Of a stretch of 64,000 bases of DNA, positions 51,432 through 59,469 are shown one piece after another (the first letter of the stretch is position 1; the number at the start of each line of letters is the position of its first letter). Origin of the DNA: Streptomyces sp. NBC_00490 (GTDB lineage Bacteria > Actinomycetota > Actinomycetes > Streptomycetales > Streptomycetaceae); contig NZ_CP107869.1 of NCBI RefSeq assembly GCF_036013645.1, positions 8,742,001-8,806,000 on the forward strand, written 5' to 3'. Both the position numbers and the translations under genes were made by a program. The notes below the pieces were generated by a model. The model ran no database searches. It was not told the origin of the DNA and saw nothing but the letters and a program-made list of their open reading frames with translations.

Positions 51432-52631
51432 GTGTCCCCTTCTTCCTCCCTGCACCTCGCCGTGGCCCTCGACGGCACCGGCTGGCACCCGGCCTCCTGG
51501 CGTGAGCCGGTGGCCCGCCCCCGGGACGTGTTCACCGCCGCCTACTGGGCCGACCTGGTCGCCGAGGCCGAGCGCGGCCTGCTCGACTTCGTGACCTTCG
51601 AGGACGGCCTCGGCCTGCAGTCGTCGGTCTTCGGTGAGCTGGACGGCCGCACCGACCAGGTCCGCGGCCGTCTGGACGCCGTACTCATCGCCTCCCGCGT
51701 CGCGCCCCTGACCCGGCACATAGGGCTGGTGCCGACCGTGATCGCCACCCACACCGAGCCGTTCCACATCTCCAAGGCGATCGCCACCCTGGACTACGTC
51801 AGTACCGGCCGGGCCGGGCTGCGCGTGCAGATCTCGCCCCGCCCCGACGAGGCCGACCACTTCGGGCGCCGCACCGTCCCGCCGCTGAGCCTGGCCGAGC
51901 TCCAGAGCCCCGCCGGACAGGAACTCGTCAGCGACCTCTTCGACGAGGCCGCCGAATATGTCGAGGCCGTCCGCCGGCTCTGGGACAGCTGGGAGGACGA
52001 CGCGGAGATCCGGGACGTCGCCACCGGCCGCTTCATCGACCGCGACAAGCTGCACTACATCGACTTCGAGGGCAAGCACTTCAGCGTCAAGGGCCCCTCC
52101 ATCACCCCGCGCCCGCCGCAGGGCCAGCCCCTGGTCAGCGCCCTCGCGCACCAGACCGTCCCGTACCGGCTGGTGGCCCGCCAGGCCGACATCGGCTACG
52201 TCACCCCGCACGACACCGACCAGGCCCGGGCGATCGTCGCCGAGATCCGCGCCGAACAGGACAGGGCCGGCCGCGCCGACCAACCCCTGCACATCTTCGG
52301 GGACCTGGTGGTCTTCCTCGACGACGACCCCACGGCCGCCGCGGCACGCCGTGAGCGCCTCGACGCCGCCGCGGGAGAACCGTACGAGAGCGACGCCCGC
52401 GTCTTCACCGGCACCCCGGCCCAACTCGCCAACCTGCTCCAGGAGTTGCAGTCCGCCGGGCTGACCGGCTTCCGGCTGCGCCCCGCCGTCCTCGGCCACG
52501 ACCTCCCGGCCATCACCCAGGGCCTGGTCCCCGAACTCCAGCGCCGCGAAGCCTTCCGCGACGCCTACGAGGCCGACACCCTGCGCGGTCTGCTGGGCCT
52601 CGCCCGCCCCGCCAACCGCTACGCCGCCTGA
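51432..52631 (+). CDS. LLM-class flavin-dependent monooxygenase 1
   Basis: A 399-residue luciferase-like protein. LHLAVALDGTGWHPASW starts the barrel; GLVPTVIATHTEPFHISKAI, ATLDYVSTGRAGLRVQISPR and TPRPPQGQPLVSALAHQTVP are family segments of the nitrilotriacetate/dibenzothiophene-sulfone monooxygenase group. GTG 51432 has AGGAAGG upstream. First of four consecutive LLM genes. FMNH2-dependent cleavage of C-S bonds is the likely chemistry; substrate unknown. Confidence 0.87.
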   Translation: MSPSSSLHLAVALDGTGWHPASWREPVARPRDVFTAAYWADLVAEAERGLLDFVTFEDGLGLQSSVFGELDGRTDQVRGRLDAVLIASRVAPLTRHIGLVPTVIATHTEPFHISKAIATLDYVSTGRAGLRVQISPRPDEADHFGRRTVPPLSLAELQSPAGQELVSDLFDEAAEYVEAVRRLWDSWEDDAEIRDVATGRFIDRDKLHYIDFEGKHFSVKGPSITPRPPQGQPLVSALAHQTVPYRLVARQADIGYVTPHDTDQARAIVAEIRAEQDRAGRADQPLHIFGDLVVFLDDDPTAAAARRERLDAAAGEPYESDARVFTGTPAQLANLLQELQSAGLTGFRLRPAVLGHDLPAITQGLVPELQRREAFRDAYEADTLRGLLGLARPANRYAA

Positions 52632-52653
52632 GCCGGAAGGACCCCGCAGAGCC

Positions 52654-54030
52654 ATGACCAAGCCGCTGAAGCAGATCCATCTGGCCGCCCACTTCCCGGG
52701 CGTCAACAACACCACCGTGTGGAGCGACCCCGAGGCCGGCAGTCACATCGAGTTCAGCTCCTTCGCCCACTTCGCGCAGACCGCCGAACGCGCCAAGTTC
52801 GACTTCCTGTTCCTCGCCGAGGGACTCAGGCTGCGCGAACAGGGCGGGAAGATCTACGACCTGGACGTCGTCGGCCGCCCCGACACCTTCACCGTCCTCG
52901 CCGCGCTCGCCGCCGTCACCGACCGCCTCGGCCTGACCGGCACCATCAACTCCACCTTCAACGAGCCCTACGAGGTGGCCCGGCAGTTCGCCAGCCTCGA
53001 CCACCTCTCCGGCGGCCGCGCCGCCTGGAACGTGGTCACCTCCTGGGACGCCTTCACCGGCGAGAACTTCCGCCGCGGCGGCTTCCTCCCGCAGGAGGAG
53101 CGCTACTCCCGCGCGAAGGAGTTCCTGGCCACCGCGAACGAGCTCTTCGACTCGTGGCAGGGCGACGAGATTCTCGCCGACCAGGCCTCGGGGCAGTTCC
53201 TGCGGGACGCCAAGGCCGGCTCCTTCGTCCACACCGGTCAGCACTTCGACATCCACGGCCAGTTCAACGTCCCCCGCTCCCCGCAGGGCCGCCCGGTCAT
53301 CTTCCAGGCGGGCGACTCGGAAGAGGGCCGCGAGTTCGCCGCGTCGAGCGCCGACGCCATCTTCAGCCGGTACGCCACGCTGGACGCAGGCCAGGACTTC
53401 TACCAGGACGTCAAGAAGCGCCTCGCCAAGTACGGCCGCCGCCACGACCAGTTGCTGATCCTGCCCGCCGCGAGCTTCGTCCTCGGCGACACCGACGAGG
53501 AGGCCGAGGAACTCGCCAAGCAGGTGCGCCGCCAGCAGGTCAGCGGGGCCACCGCCCTCAAGCACCTGGAGTTCGTCTGGAACCGGGACCTCTCCTCGTA
53601 CGACCCGGAGGGCCCGCTCCCCGACATCGACCCGGACGTCAGCGGCGACCACATCGCCAAGGGCCGCGCCCAGGTCCGTATGTACCGCGACCCGCTGGCC
53701 ACCGCCCGTGAATGGCGCGAGCTCGCCGCCGCCAACAACTGGTCCATCCGTGACCTCGTCATCGAGTCGGGCAACCGGCAGAACTTCGTCGGCTCCCCGG
53801 CGACGGTCGCGAAGACCATCAACGACTACGTCCAGGCCGACGCGAGCGACGGGTTCATCCTGGTCCCGCACATCACCCCGACCGGCCTCGACGTCTTCGC
53901 CGACAAGGTCGTCCCGCTGCTCCAGGAGCAGGGCGTCTTCCGCACCGAGTACGAGGGCACGACCCTGCGCGACCACCTCGGCCTCGCCCATCCGGACGAG
54001 ACCTCGGGCGAGCAGCGGGTGGCCTCGTGA
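52654..54030 (+). CDS. LLM-class flavin-dependent monooxygenase 2 (NtaA/SnaA/DszA type)
   Basis: A 458-residue enzyme of the NtaA/DszA/SoxA family, at the family's normal length. Segments IHLAAHFPGVNNTTVWSDPE, FDFLFLAEGLRLREQGG, FNEPYEVARQFASLDHLSGG, RAAWNVVTSWDAF and RPVIFQAGDSEEGREFAA are classic. Relatives open dibenzothiophene sulfone or dimethylsulfide/sulfone using FMNH2. It overlaps the next gene by four bases. Confidence 0.9.
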   Translation: MTKPLKQIHLAAHFPGVNNTTVWSDPEAGSHIEFSSFAHFAQTAERAKFDFLFLAEGLRLREQGGKIYDLDVVGRPDTFTVLAALAAVTDRLGLTGTINSTFNEPYEVARQFASLDHLSGGRAAWNVVTSWDAFTGENFRRGGFLPQEERYSRAKEFLATANELFDSWQGDEILADQASGQFLRDAKAGSFVHTGQHFDIHGQFNVPRSPQGRPVIFQAGDSEEGREFAASSADAIFSRYATLDAGQDFYQDVKKRLAKYGRRHDQLLILPAASFVLGDTDEEAEELAKQVRRQQVSGATALKHLEFVWNRDLSSYDPEGPLPDIDPDVSGDHIAKGRAQVRMYRDPLATAREWRELAAANNWSIRDLVIESGNRQNFVGSPATVAKTINDYVQADASDGFILVPHITPTGLDVFADKVVPLLQEQGVFRTEYEGTTLRDHLGLAHPDETSGEQRVAS

Positions 54031-55100
54031 AGTTCCTCGCCATCACGCTGATCGTGCACCGGCCGGACCCGGTCACGGGCGTGCGGAAGTCGACGCACGA
54101 CCGGTTCCGTGAAGTGCTCGACAACGCCGTGCTGGCCGAGGAGTTGGGCTTCGACGGCTTCGGGGTGGGGGAGCGGCACGAGCGGCCGTTCATCTCCTCC
54201 TCGCCGACCGTCGTCCTCAGCCACATCGCCGCCCTGACCCGGCGCATCAGGCTCTTCACGGCGGTCACGACCCTGAGCCTGCTCGACCCCGTGCGCGCCT
54301 ACGAGGACTACGCCACCCTCGACCATCTCTCCGGGGGCCGCCTCGACCTGATCATCGGCAAGGGCAACGGCGCCGCCCAGCGTGAGCTGTTCCAGGTCAC
54401 ACCGGAGGACCAGTGGGACCGCAACGCCGAGAGCTACGAGGTCTTCCGGAAGATCTGGCGCCAGGACAAGGTCACCGCCAAGACCCGTTTCCGGCCGGAG
54501 CTGACGGACGCGGAGGTATGGCCGAGGCCGTACCAGCGGCCGATCCGGGTCTGGCACGGCAGCGCCACCAGCAGGGAGTCGGTGGACCTCGCGGCACGGT
54601 ACGGCGACCCGCTGTTCTCGGCGAACGTCACCCACCCCATCGAGCCGTACGCCGAGTTGATCCGCCACTACCGTGAGCGCTGGGAGCACTACGGGCACGA
54701 CCCCGCGCGGATCGCGGTCGGCGCCGGGACGGCCGGGCTCCTGGTGACGCCCACCTCCCAGGAGGCGTTGAAGATCTACCGGCCGATCTTCGAGTCGACC
54801 CTGGCGTTCCAGAAGCAGTTCGGTCTGCCGGTCGTCTTCGAGACCGTCGAGGACTTCATCGAGCGCAGTTCCGCACTGATCGGCAGCCCGCAGCAGATCG
54901 TCGACAAAGTGCGGCGCTACCACGAGCAGTTCGGTCACACGGTGCTCCATCTGCACGCGGACGCCAGCGGGTTGACGGACACTCAGCACCGGGACTCGCT
55001 GGAGCTGTTCCAGTCCGAGGTCGCCCCGGTGCTGCGGCGCGACATCCCGGACCCGCCGTTCCCCTGGGAACCCGTACGGGAGGAGTCCGCCCATGCCTGA
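54027..55100 (+). CDS. LLM-class flavin-dependent oxidoreductase 3
   Basis: A 357-residue luciferase-like protein. FDGFGVGERHERPFISSSPT, LLDPVRAYEDYATLDHLSGG, RLDLIIGKGNGAAQRELF and RPIRVWHGSATSRESVDLAA are visible. GTG start overlaps the upstream stop (GTGA) and the gene overlaps the next by eight bases, so the four LLM genes are translated together. Confidence 0.88.
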   Translation: MKFLAITLIVHRPDPVTGVRKSTHDRFREVLDNAVLAEELGFDGFGVGERHERPFISSSPTVVLSHIAALTRRIRLFTAVTTLSLLDPVRAYEDYATLDHLSGGRLDLIIGKGNGAAQRELFQVTPEDQWDRNAESYEVFRKIWRQDKVTAKTRFRPELTDAEVWPRPYQRPIRVWHGSATSRESVDLAARYGDPLFSANVTHPIEPYAELIRHYRERWEHYGHDPARIAVGAGTAGLLVTPTSQEALKIYRPIFESTLAFQKQFGLPVVFETVEDFIERSSALIGSPQQIVDKVRRYHEQFGHTVLHLHADASGLTDTQHRDSLELFQSEVAPVLRRDIPDPPFPWEPVREESAHA

Positions 55101-56229
55101 GATCCCCCTCGGCGTCCTGGACCTGGTCCCCGTCCCGAGCGGCTCCACCGCCGCCGACGCCCTGCGCAACTCCATCGACCTCGCCCGGCAGGCCGAGCGG
55201 TTCGGCTACGCCCGCCACTGGTTCGCCGAGCACCACCTCAACCCGGGCGTGGCCGGCACGTCACCGGCGGTCGTCCTCGCCCTGACGGCCGCCGCGACCT
55301 CCACGATCCGGCTCGGCTCCGGCGCCGTCCAGCTCGGCCACCGCACCGCGCTGAACACGGTCGAGGAGTTCGGTCTGCTCGACGCCCTGCACCCGGGCCG
55401 TTTCGACCTGGGCCTGGGCCGCTCGGGCGGCGGACCACCGGCGGAGAAGCCGGCCACCCCCTCCGAGACCGCGGGCCGGGCCCCGAACGGCCTGCTCATC
55501 CCGCCCCGTTTCTCCTTCGCCCGCCTCCTCGGCTCGCCCCGGATAGCCCTCCAGCGCAAGCTCCTCCTGCTGCCCGGTGCCGAGTCGCAGGACTACGCCG
55601 AGCAGATCGACGACATCCTCGCCCTGCTGGCCGGCACCTACCGCTCCCCGGAGGGCATCGAGGCACACGTGGTGCCCGGCGAGGGAGCCGACGTCGAGCT
55701 GTGGATCCTGGGCAGCAGCGGCGGCACGAGCGCCGAGACGGCGGGCGCGCGGGGCCTGCGGTTCGCGGCGAACTACCACGTCAGCCCGGCCACCGTCCTG
55801 GAGGCCGTGGACGGCTACCGGTCCTTCTTCGAGCCCTCCGAGACCCTCGACAAGCCGTACGTCAGCGTCTCGGCCGACGTCGTCGTCGCCGAGGACGACG
55901 AGAGCGCCCGTGAACTGGCCACCGGCTACGGCCCGTGGGTCCGCAGCATCCGCACCGCCGAGGGCGCCATCCCGTTCCCGACGCCGGACGAGGCCCGCGC
56001 CCACGCCTGGACCGACGAGGACCGGGAGCTGGTGCAGGACCGCCTCGACACCCAGTTCGTCGGCTCCCCGGCCACGGTCGCAGACCGCCTCGAACAGCTC
56101 CAGGAGGCCACGGACGCCGACGAGTTGCTCATCACCACCATCACCCACGGCCACACCGACCGGGTGCGCTCCTACGAACTGCTCGCCGAGGAGTGGCGCC
56201 GGCGAGGTCACTCCACCCGGTCGAGCTGA
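55093..56229 (+). CDS. LLM-class flavin-dependent oxidoreductase 4 (MsnO8-like)
   Basis: A 378-residue luciferase-like protein. GVLDLVPVPSGSTAADALRN, YARHWFAEHHLNPGVAGTSP, IRLGSGAVQLGHRTALNTVE and HPGRFDLGLGRSGG are typical of the MsnO8 subgroup. Last gene of the monooxygenase operon; a hairpin follows at 56247-56274. A separate flavin reductase gene is not present nearby. Confidence 0.88.
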   Translation: MPEIPLGVLDLVPVPSGSTAADALRNSIDLARQAERFGYARHWFAEHHLNPGVAGTSPAVVLALTAAATSTIRLGSGAVQLGHRTALNTVEEFGLLDALHPGRFDLGLGRSGGGPPAEKPATPSETAGRAPNGLLIPPRFSFARLLGSPRIALQRKLLLLPGAESQDYAEQIDDILALLAGTYRSPEGIEAHVVPGEGADVELWILGSSGGTSAETAGARGLRFAANYHVSPATVLEAVDGYRSFFEPSETLDKPYVSVSADVVVAEDDESARELATGYGPWVRSIRTAEGAIPFPTPDEARAHAWTDEDRELVQDRLDTQFVGSPATVADRLEQLQEATDADELLITTITHGHTDRVRSYELLAEEWRRRGHSTRSS

Positions 56230-56246
56230 CGCCCGGCCCGGCCACA

Positions 56247-56274
56247 CTTCCGGCGGTCCTCGGACCGCCGGAAG
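56247..56274. terminator. Terminator of the LLM operon
   Basis: A perfect 12-base-pair stem (CTTCCGGCGGTC and its complement) with loop CTCG lies between the last LLM gene and the convergent small membrane protein gene. Confidence 0.85.
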
Positions 56275-56316
56275 CAAGGGAGTTGACGGCGGAGACGGTA
56301 CGCCGACGGCCGGTCG

Positions 56317-56565
56317 CTACTGGACGATCAGGGCAGCGGCACCCCAGCAGGCGGCGAGGAACAGCGCGAGCATCCCGGTCGCCACGGCGTTCCGCGCCTT
56401 CGCGGTCGCGGCGTAGGTCTCACCGGCCGCCCGCAGCCTGCGTCCGGCGCCGTAGAACATCCCACAGGACACGGCACACAGCCCCGCCGTGACCGGCAGC
56501 AGCCACAGGACCGTCAGAAGGAAGCCCCGCAGCTCATCACCCGTGCCACCGTCCGAAGCAAGCAT
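56317..56565 (-). CDS. Small two-segment membrane protein
   Basis: An 82-residue protein with hydrophobic segments at about 13-40 (LRGFLLTVLWLLPVTAGLCA) and 62-82 (GMLALFLAACWGAAALIVQ), joined by a short basic loop. No family recognised. It follows the kinase-like gene on the same strand by nine bases. Confidence 0.62.
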   Translation of the reverse strand: MLASDGGTGDELRGFLLTVLWLLPVTAGLCAVSCGMFYGAGRRLRAAGETYAATAKARNAVATGMLALFLAACWGAAALIVQ

Positions 56566-56574
56566 GAACGGATC

Positions 56575-57090
56575 CTAGGCGGGCGGACCCGCGGCGGCAA
56601 CGGCCGCGAGCAGGACCTCCAGCGACTCCTCGGGAGTCTGCCCCGCGGTGTCCACCACCACCCGCCGGCGCTCCCACGGCTCGTACTCCCGGCCCACGAT
56701 CTCCTCCCAGCCGGGCAACGGCAGTCCCGGCACATCGACCGACCGGGAGGCGACCCGACGGCGGTGCTCGACGGGATCGGAGCACCTCACCTCCACCTCG
56801 ACGACCCCGACACCGGCGCGCACAGCGGCCTCCCGCCAGGCGTCCCGCGTGACGGTCAGCGGATTGACCGACTCGGCGACGACCGTCAGCCCCTGCCGCA
56901 ACTGCTCCTCGGCGAGGGCGTATCCGACGACGTACCCCACCGGCCCCACCGGATGATCCGCGAGCCCCGACCGTACGATCGCCTGCTCGATGGTGTCGAT
57001 CCGCAGATGAACCGCCCCGACACGGGCGGCCAGGAGCCGGGAGAGCGTGGTCTTTCCGGACGCGGGAAGCCCGCCGACGACGATGAGCAT
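56575..57090 (-). CDS. AAA-type small-molecule kinase
   Basis: A 171-residue P-loop kinase. Walker A is GGLPASGKTTLSRLL at the N-terminus, the substrate Asp region is HLRIDTIEQAIV, and a lid-like Arg cluster is in EHRRRVASRS. It belongs to the AAA_33/zeta-toxin-like small-molecule kinase group. ATG 57090 was chosen; ATG 57123 would add 11 residues. Substrate unknown. Confidence 0.83.
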   Translation of the reverse strand: MLIVVGGLPASGKTTLSRLLAARVGAVHLRIDTIEQAIVRSGLADHPVGPVGYVVGYALAEEQLRQGLTVVAESVNPLTVTRDAWREAAVRAGVGVVEVEVRCSDPVEHRRRVASRSVDVPGLPLPGWEEIVGREYEPWERRRVVVDTAGQTPEESLEVLLAAVAAAGPPA

Positions 57091-57179
57091 GCCGTCATCC
57101 TGCCGCAGCCGGCGAATGTTCATACGGGCGCAATGCCACGCCCTGGCGATTCCCGGAGCCGCCCGCCTACCGTGAAGAG

Positions 57180-57257
57180 GTGACCGGTCAGGCGTTCTTC
57201 CGCAGGCTGCACGTGGACCTGGCGCGCATGGGCGCGTCCCGCTGTCCGCGCGTCTGA
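57180..57257 (+). CDS. Cys-containing leader peptide 4 (upstream of the TauD-like gene)
   Basis: A 25-codon frame, VTGQAFFRRLHVDLARMGAS then RCPRV. RLHVDLARMGASRC is the leader signature. TACCGT (57168-57173) lies six bases before the GTG and no Shine-Dalgarno site precedes it at a useful distance, so the transcript may be leaderless. Stop 92 bases before the TauD-like ATG. Confidence 0.75.
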   Translation: MTGQAFFRRLHVDLARMGASRCPRV

Positions 57258-57349
57258 CGCCCACCCGCACCCGGCGCCCTTCGTCGCGCCCGGCTGCCTC
57301 GTCGTCCCCGCACGACGACCCTCCCCGCACACCAGCCCGAGGAGCAGGC

Positions 57350-58165
57350 ATGACCACTGCCGCACGCCCCGACATCCGCCGCGCAGGCCCCCGCTTCGGG
57401 GCCGAGATCGACGGAGTGGACCTCACCCGGCCCGTCGACGACCTCACCGCGGGTGAACTGCGCCGCGCCTTCGCCGAGCACAAGGTCCTCGTGTTCCGCG
57501 GCCAGCATCTGACGCCCGATCAGCAGGTGGCCGCCGTAAGGATCTTCGCCGAACCCTTCGACCACCCGACCGCCCTGCGTCACCCCGAGAACCCGCTCGT
57601 CTACCCGTACAACGTGCGCCAGACCGGCAAGGCCAGCACCTGGCACATCGGCGGACTGTGGCGCACCCCCGTCTTCGCCATCGAGTCCCTCGTCTACGAG
57701 GAGGTCCCCGAACTCGGCGGCCACACCCTGTGGGCGGACCTCCAGGCCGCCTACGACGACCTCTCCGAGCCCTTCAAGCAGCTCCTCACCTCGGTGAACG
57801 CCGTCTACGACGGCAACGCGGAGAACTACGCCCAGGGCAGCAGGAAGACCGCGCAGGGCGACCCCGTCGAGCACCCGGTCGTCCTCGAACACCCCCTCAC
57901 CGGACGCAAGGGGCTGTTCATCAGCTCCTCGGCCCAGCGCCTCACCGGAGTCACCCCGCAGGAGGGCCGGGTCCTTCTCGACCATCTGCTGCGGCACGCC
58001 TCCTCGCCCGACTACACCATCCGGTTCGGCTGGCGGCCGGGCGACTTCGTGCTCTGGGACAACCAGGCCACCTGGCACTACGCGGTCGACGACTACGGCG
58101 ACGGGGCCCGCGTCTACCGCAAGGTCCTCGCCGTGGAACCGTTCCACCCGGCGCCCACGGAGTAG
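57350..58165 (+). CDS. TauD/TfdA-family protein with HxG in place of the HxD iron motif
   Basis: A 271-residue TauD-fold Fe(II)/2-oxoglutarate-dependent oxygenase by overall sequence (GAEIDGVDLTRP, GGHTLWADLQAAYDDLSEPF, HPVVLEHPLTGRKGLFISSS, FGWRPGDFVLWDNQATWHYA). Distal His243 and the 2-oxoglutarate Arg254 (11 residues later, as in TauD) are present, but the proximal motif WHTD is WHIG (His99-Ile100-Gly101), so the carboxylate ligand is missing. HxG/HxA is the signature of 2-oxoglutarate halogenases; alternatively activity is altered or lost. GAGGAG precedes ATG 57350. Preceded by leader peptide 4, so it responds to sulfur supply. Confidence 0.85.
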   Translation: MTTAARPDIRRAGPRFGAEIDGVDLTRPVDDLTAGELRRAFAEHKVLVFRGQHLTPDQQVAAVRIFAEPFDHPTALRHPENPLVYPYNVRQTGKASTWHIGGLWRTPVFAIESLVYEEVPELGGHTLWADLQAAYDDLSEPFKQLLTSVNAVYDGNAENYAQGSRKTAQGDPVEHPVVLEHPLTGRKGLFISSSAQRLTGVTPQEGRVLLDHLLRHASSPDYTIRFGWRPGDFVLWDNQATWHYAVDDYGDGARVYRKVLAVEPFHPAPTE

Positions 58166-58215
58166 GCCGGCCGGACGTGCTCCGGCCGGCTCCCCGGCAC
58201 TGCGGACAGGCGTGG

Positions 58216-58255
58216 GCGGCGACAGTCCCCCTCCCCCGAAGGAGACTGTCGCCGC
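58216..58255. terminator. Bidirectional terminator hairpin
   Basis: GCGGCGACAGTC (58216-58227) pairs perfectly with GACTGTCGCCGC (58244-58255) across a 16-base loop, between the convergent TauD-like and metalloprotease genes. Confidence 0.82.
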
Positions 58256-58313
58256 CGCTTCCCCCGGCGCCGGACAGTGGCCGGCATCGCCCGTGTGCGG
58301 TCTGTACGCGCTG

Positions 58314-59399
58314 TCACCAGCACATGACCGCGGTTTCCCCCGAACCCCACGCGGAGTACAGGCGCACACGGACGAAGTATCGACGGCCCTTGACGAGACG
58401 GGCCTTGACGGTGGCGTTGTGCGGCGCTCCTCCGTCGTCCTGGCCGGCGAGGTAGCGGGGTTCCCCGTCCCGCTCCTCGAAGACCACCACGACGGTGTCG
58501 CTGTCGCCGAAGGTGCCCACGCTGTACTCGCGGGTCTCCGGCGGCTCGACGGTGAAGTCGGCCTGCTCGCCCGGGCCGAGCCCGAGCGGGGCCGAACGGA
58601 ACGGCACCAGTCCGGGCGGCCGCGACGGGCCGGCCGACGGGTACCAGCGCAGGACGTACTCCTTGTCGGAGGGCGAGAGCGTGCCCGGCGGGTTCAGCCC
58701 CGCACGGAACTGCTCCGGCTCCAGGATCAGTCCCCCCGAGAAGGGATACTCCATGATCGAGTGCGGATCCCAGACGGAACCGTTCACCTCACGCGCGTCG
58801 AGCTTGCGCAGGATGTTGAAGAACGTCCGGTCCCGGGTCCAGAAGTTCGGCGGGCCCGCCAGATCGGCGTAGACGGCCTCGTCGTCCCAGAGGATCCCGG
58901 CGAACGGGTTCTGGTGCTCGTGGTGCATGCCGAGCGCGTGCCCGATCTCGTGCAGGGCCGTCCCGCGCTCCCCGGGCGCGGTCAGGTCCCACCCGAAGTT
59001 CATGGTCCGCTCGTGCAGTCCGACCCGCAGCGCGTCCTTGCCCACGGTCGACCAGGAGCCGTCGCCGAGCTGGAACCCGATGCGCAGTTCCGCCTCGCCG
59101 CGGTCGCCGACCTCGGCGAAGGTGACGCCGACGCCGAGGTCCTGCCACTCCTGGAAGCACTCGCGCACCACGTCCCGCTGCTCCTTGGCGCCGACCCACG
59201 ACACCCGCCGGGTCGCCCCGCTGCCCGGTACGGCGATGACCGAGGCATCGGACTCGCCGTCGAAGAAGTGGTAGTGCAGCACGGTGTTGTTGACCCACAT
59301 CCGGCTTCCGCCGATGAGCGCACTGAGCCTCTCGGCGGCCAGCCCCGGTGCGAAAGCGGGGGCCGGCTGCTGCGCGAGGGAGCAGTAGCGGAAGGTCAT
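58314..59399 (-). CDS. Astacin-like (M12A) zinc metalloprotease
   Basis: A 361-residue protein. The zinc motif HEIGHALGMHHEH (150-162) fits HExxHxxGxxHE of astacins, with a Met-turn in DPHSIMEYPFSGG. The segment NFWTRDRTFFNIL is also astacin-like. A C-terminal beta domain (about 270-361) resembles pre-peptidase/PPC-type domains (EYSVGTFGDSDTVVVVFEE). No signal peptide is seen, which is unusual for the family, so it may be cytosolic or leave by another route. Divergent from the LuxR gene. Confidence 0.87.
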   Translation of the reverse strand: MTFRYCSLAQQPAPAFAPGLAAERLSALIGGSRMWVNNTVLHYHFFDGESDASVIAVPGSGATRRVSWVGAKEQRDVVRECFQEWQDLGVGVTFAEVGDRGEAELRIGFQLGDGSWSTVGKDALRVGLHERTMNFGWDLTAPGERGTALHEIGHALGMHHEHQNPFAGILWDDEAVYADLAGPPNFWTRDRTFFNILRKLDAREVNGSVWDPHSIMEYPFSGGLILEPEQFRAGLNPPGTLSPSDKEYVLRWYPSAGPSRPPGLVPFRSAPLGLGPGEQADFTVEPPETREYSVGTFGDSDTVVVVFEERDGEPRYLAGQDDGGAPHNATVKARLVKGRRYFVRVRLYSAWGSGETAVMCW

Positions 59400-59469
59400 G
59401 CGCCAAGAGTGCCGTCGGTGCTCGGCGGGCGCCTGAGTCGAGGGCTACTCAAGTCCCTGTGTATCAGGT

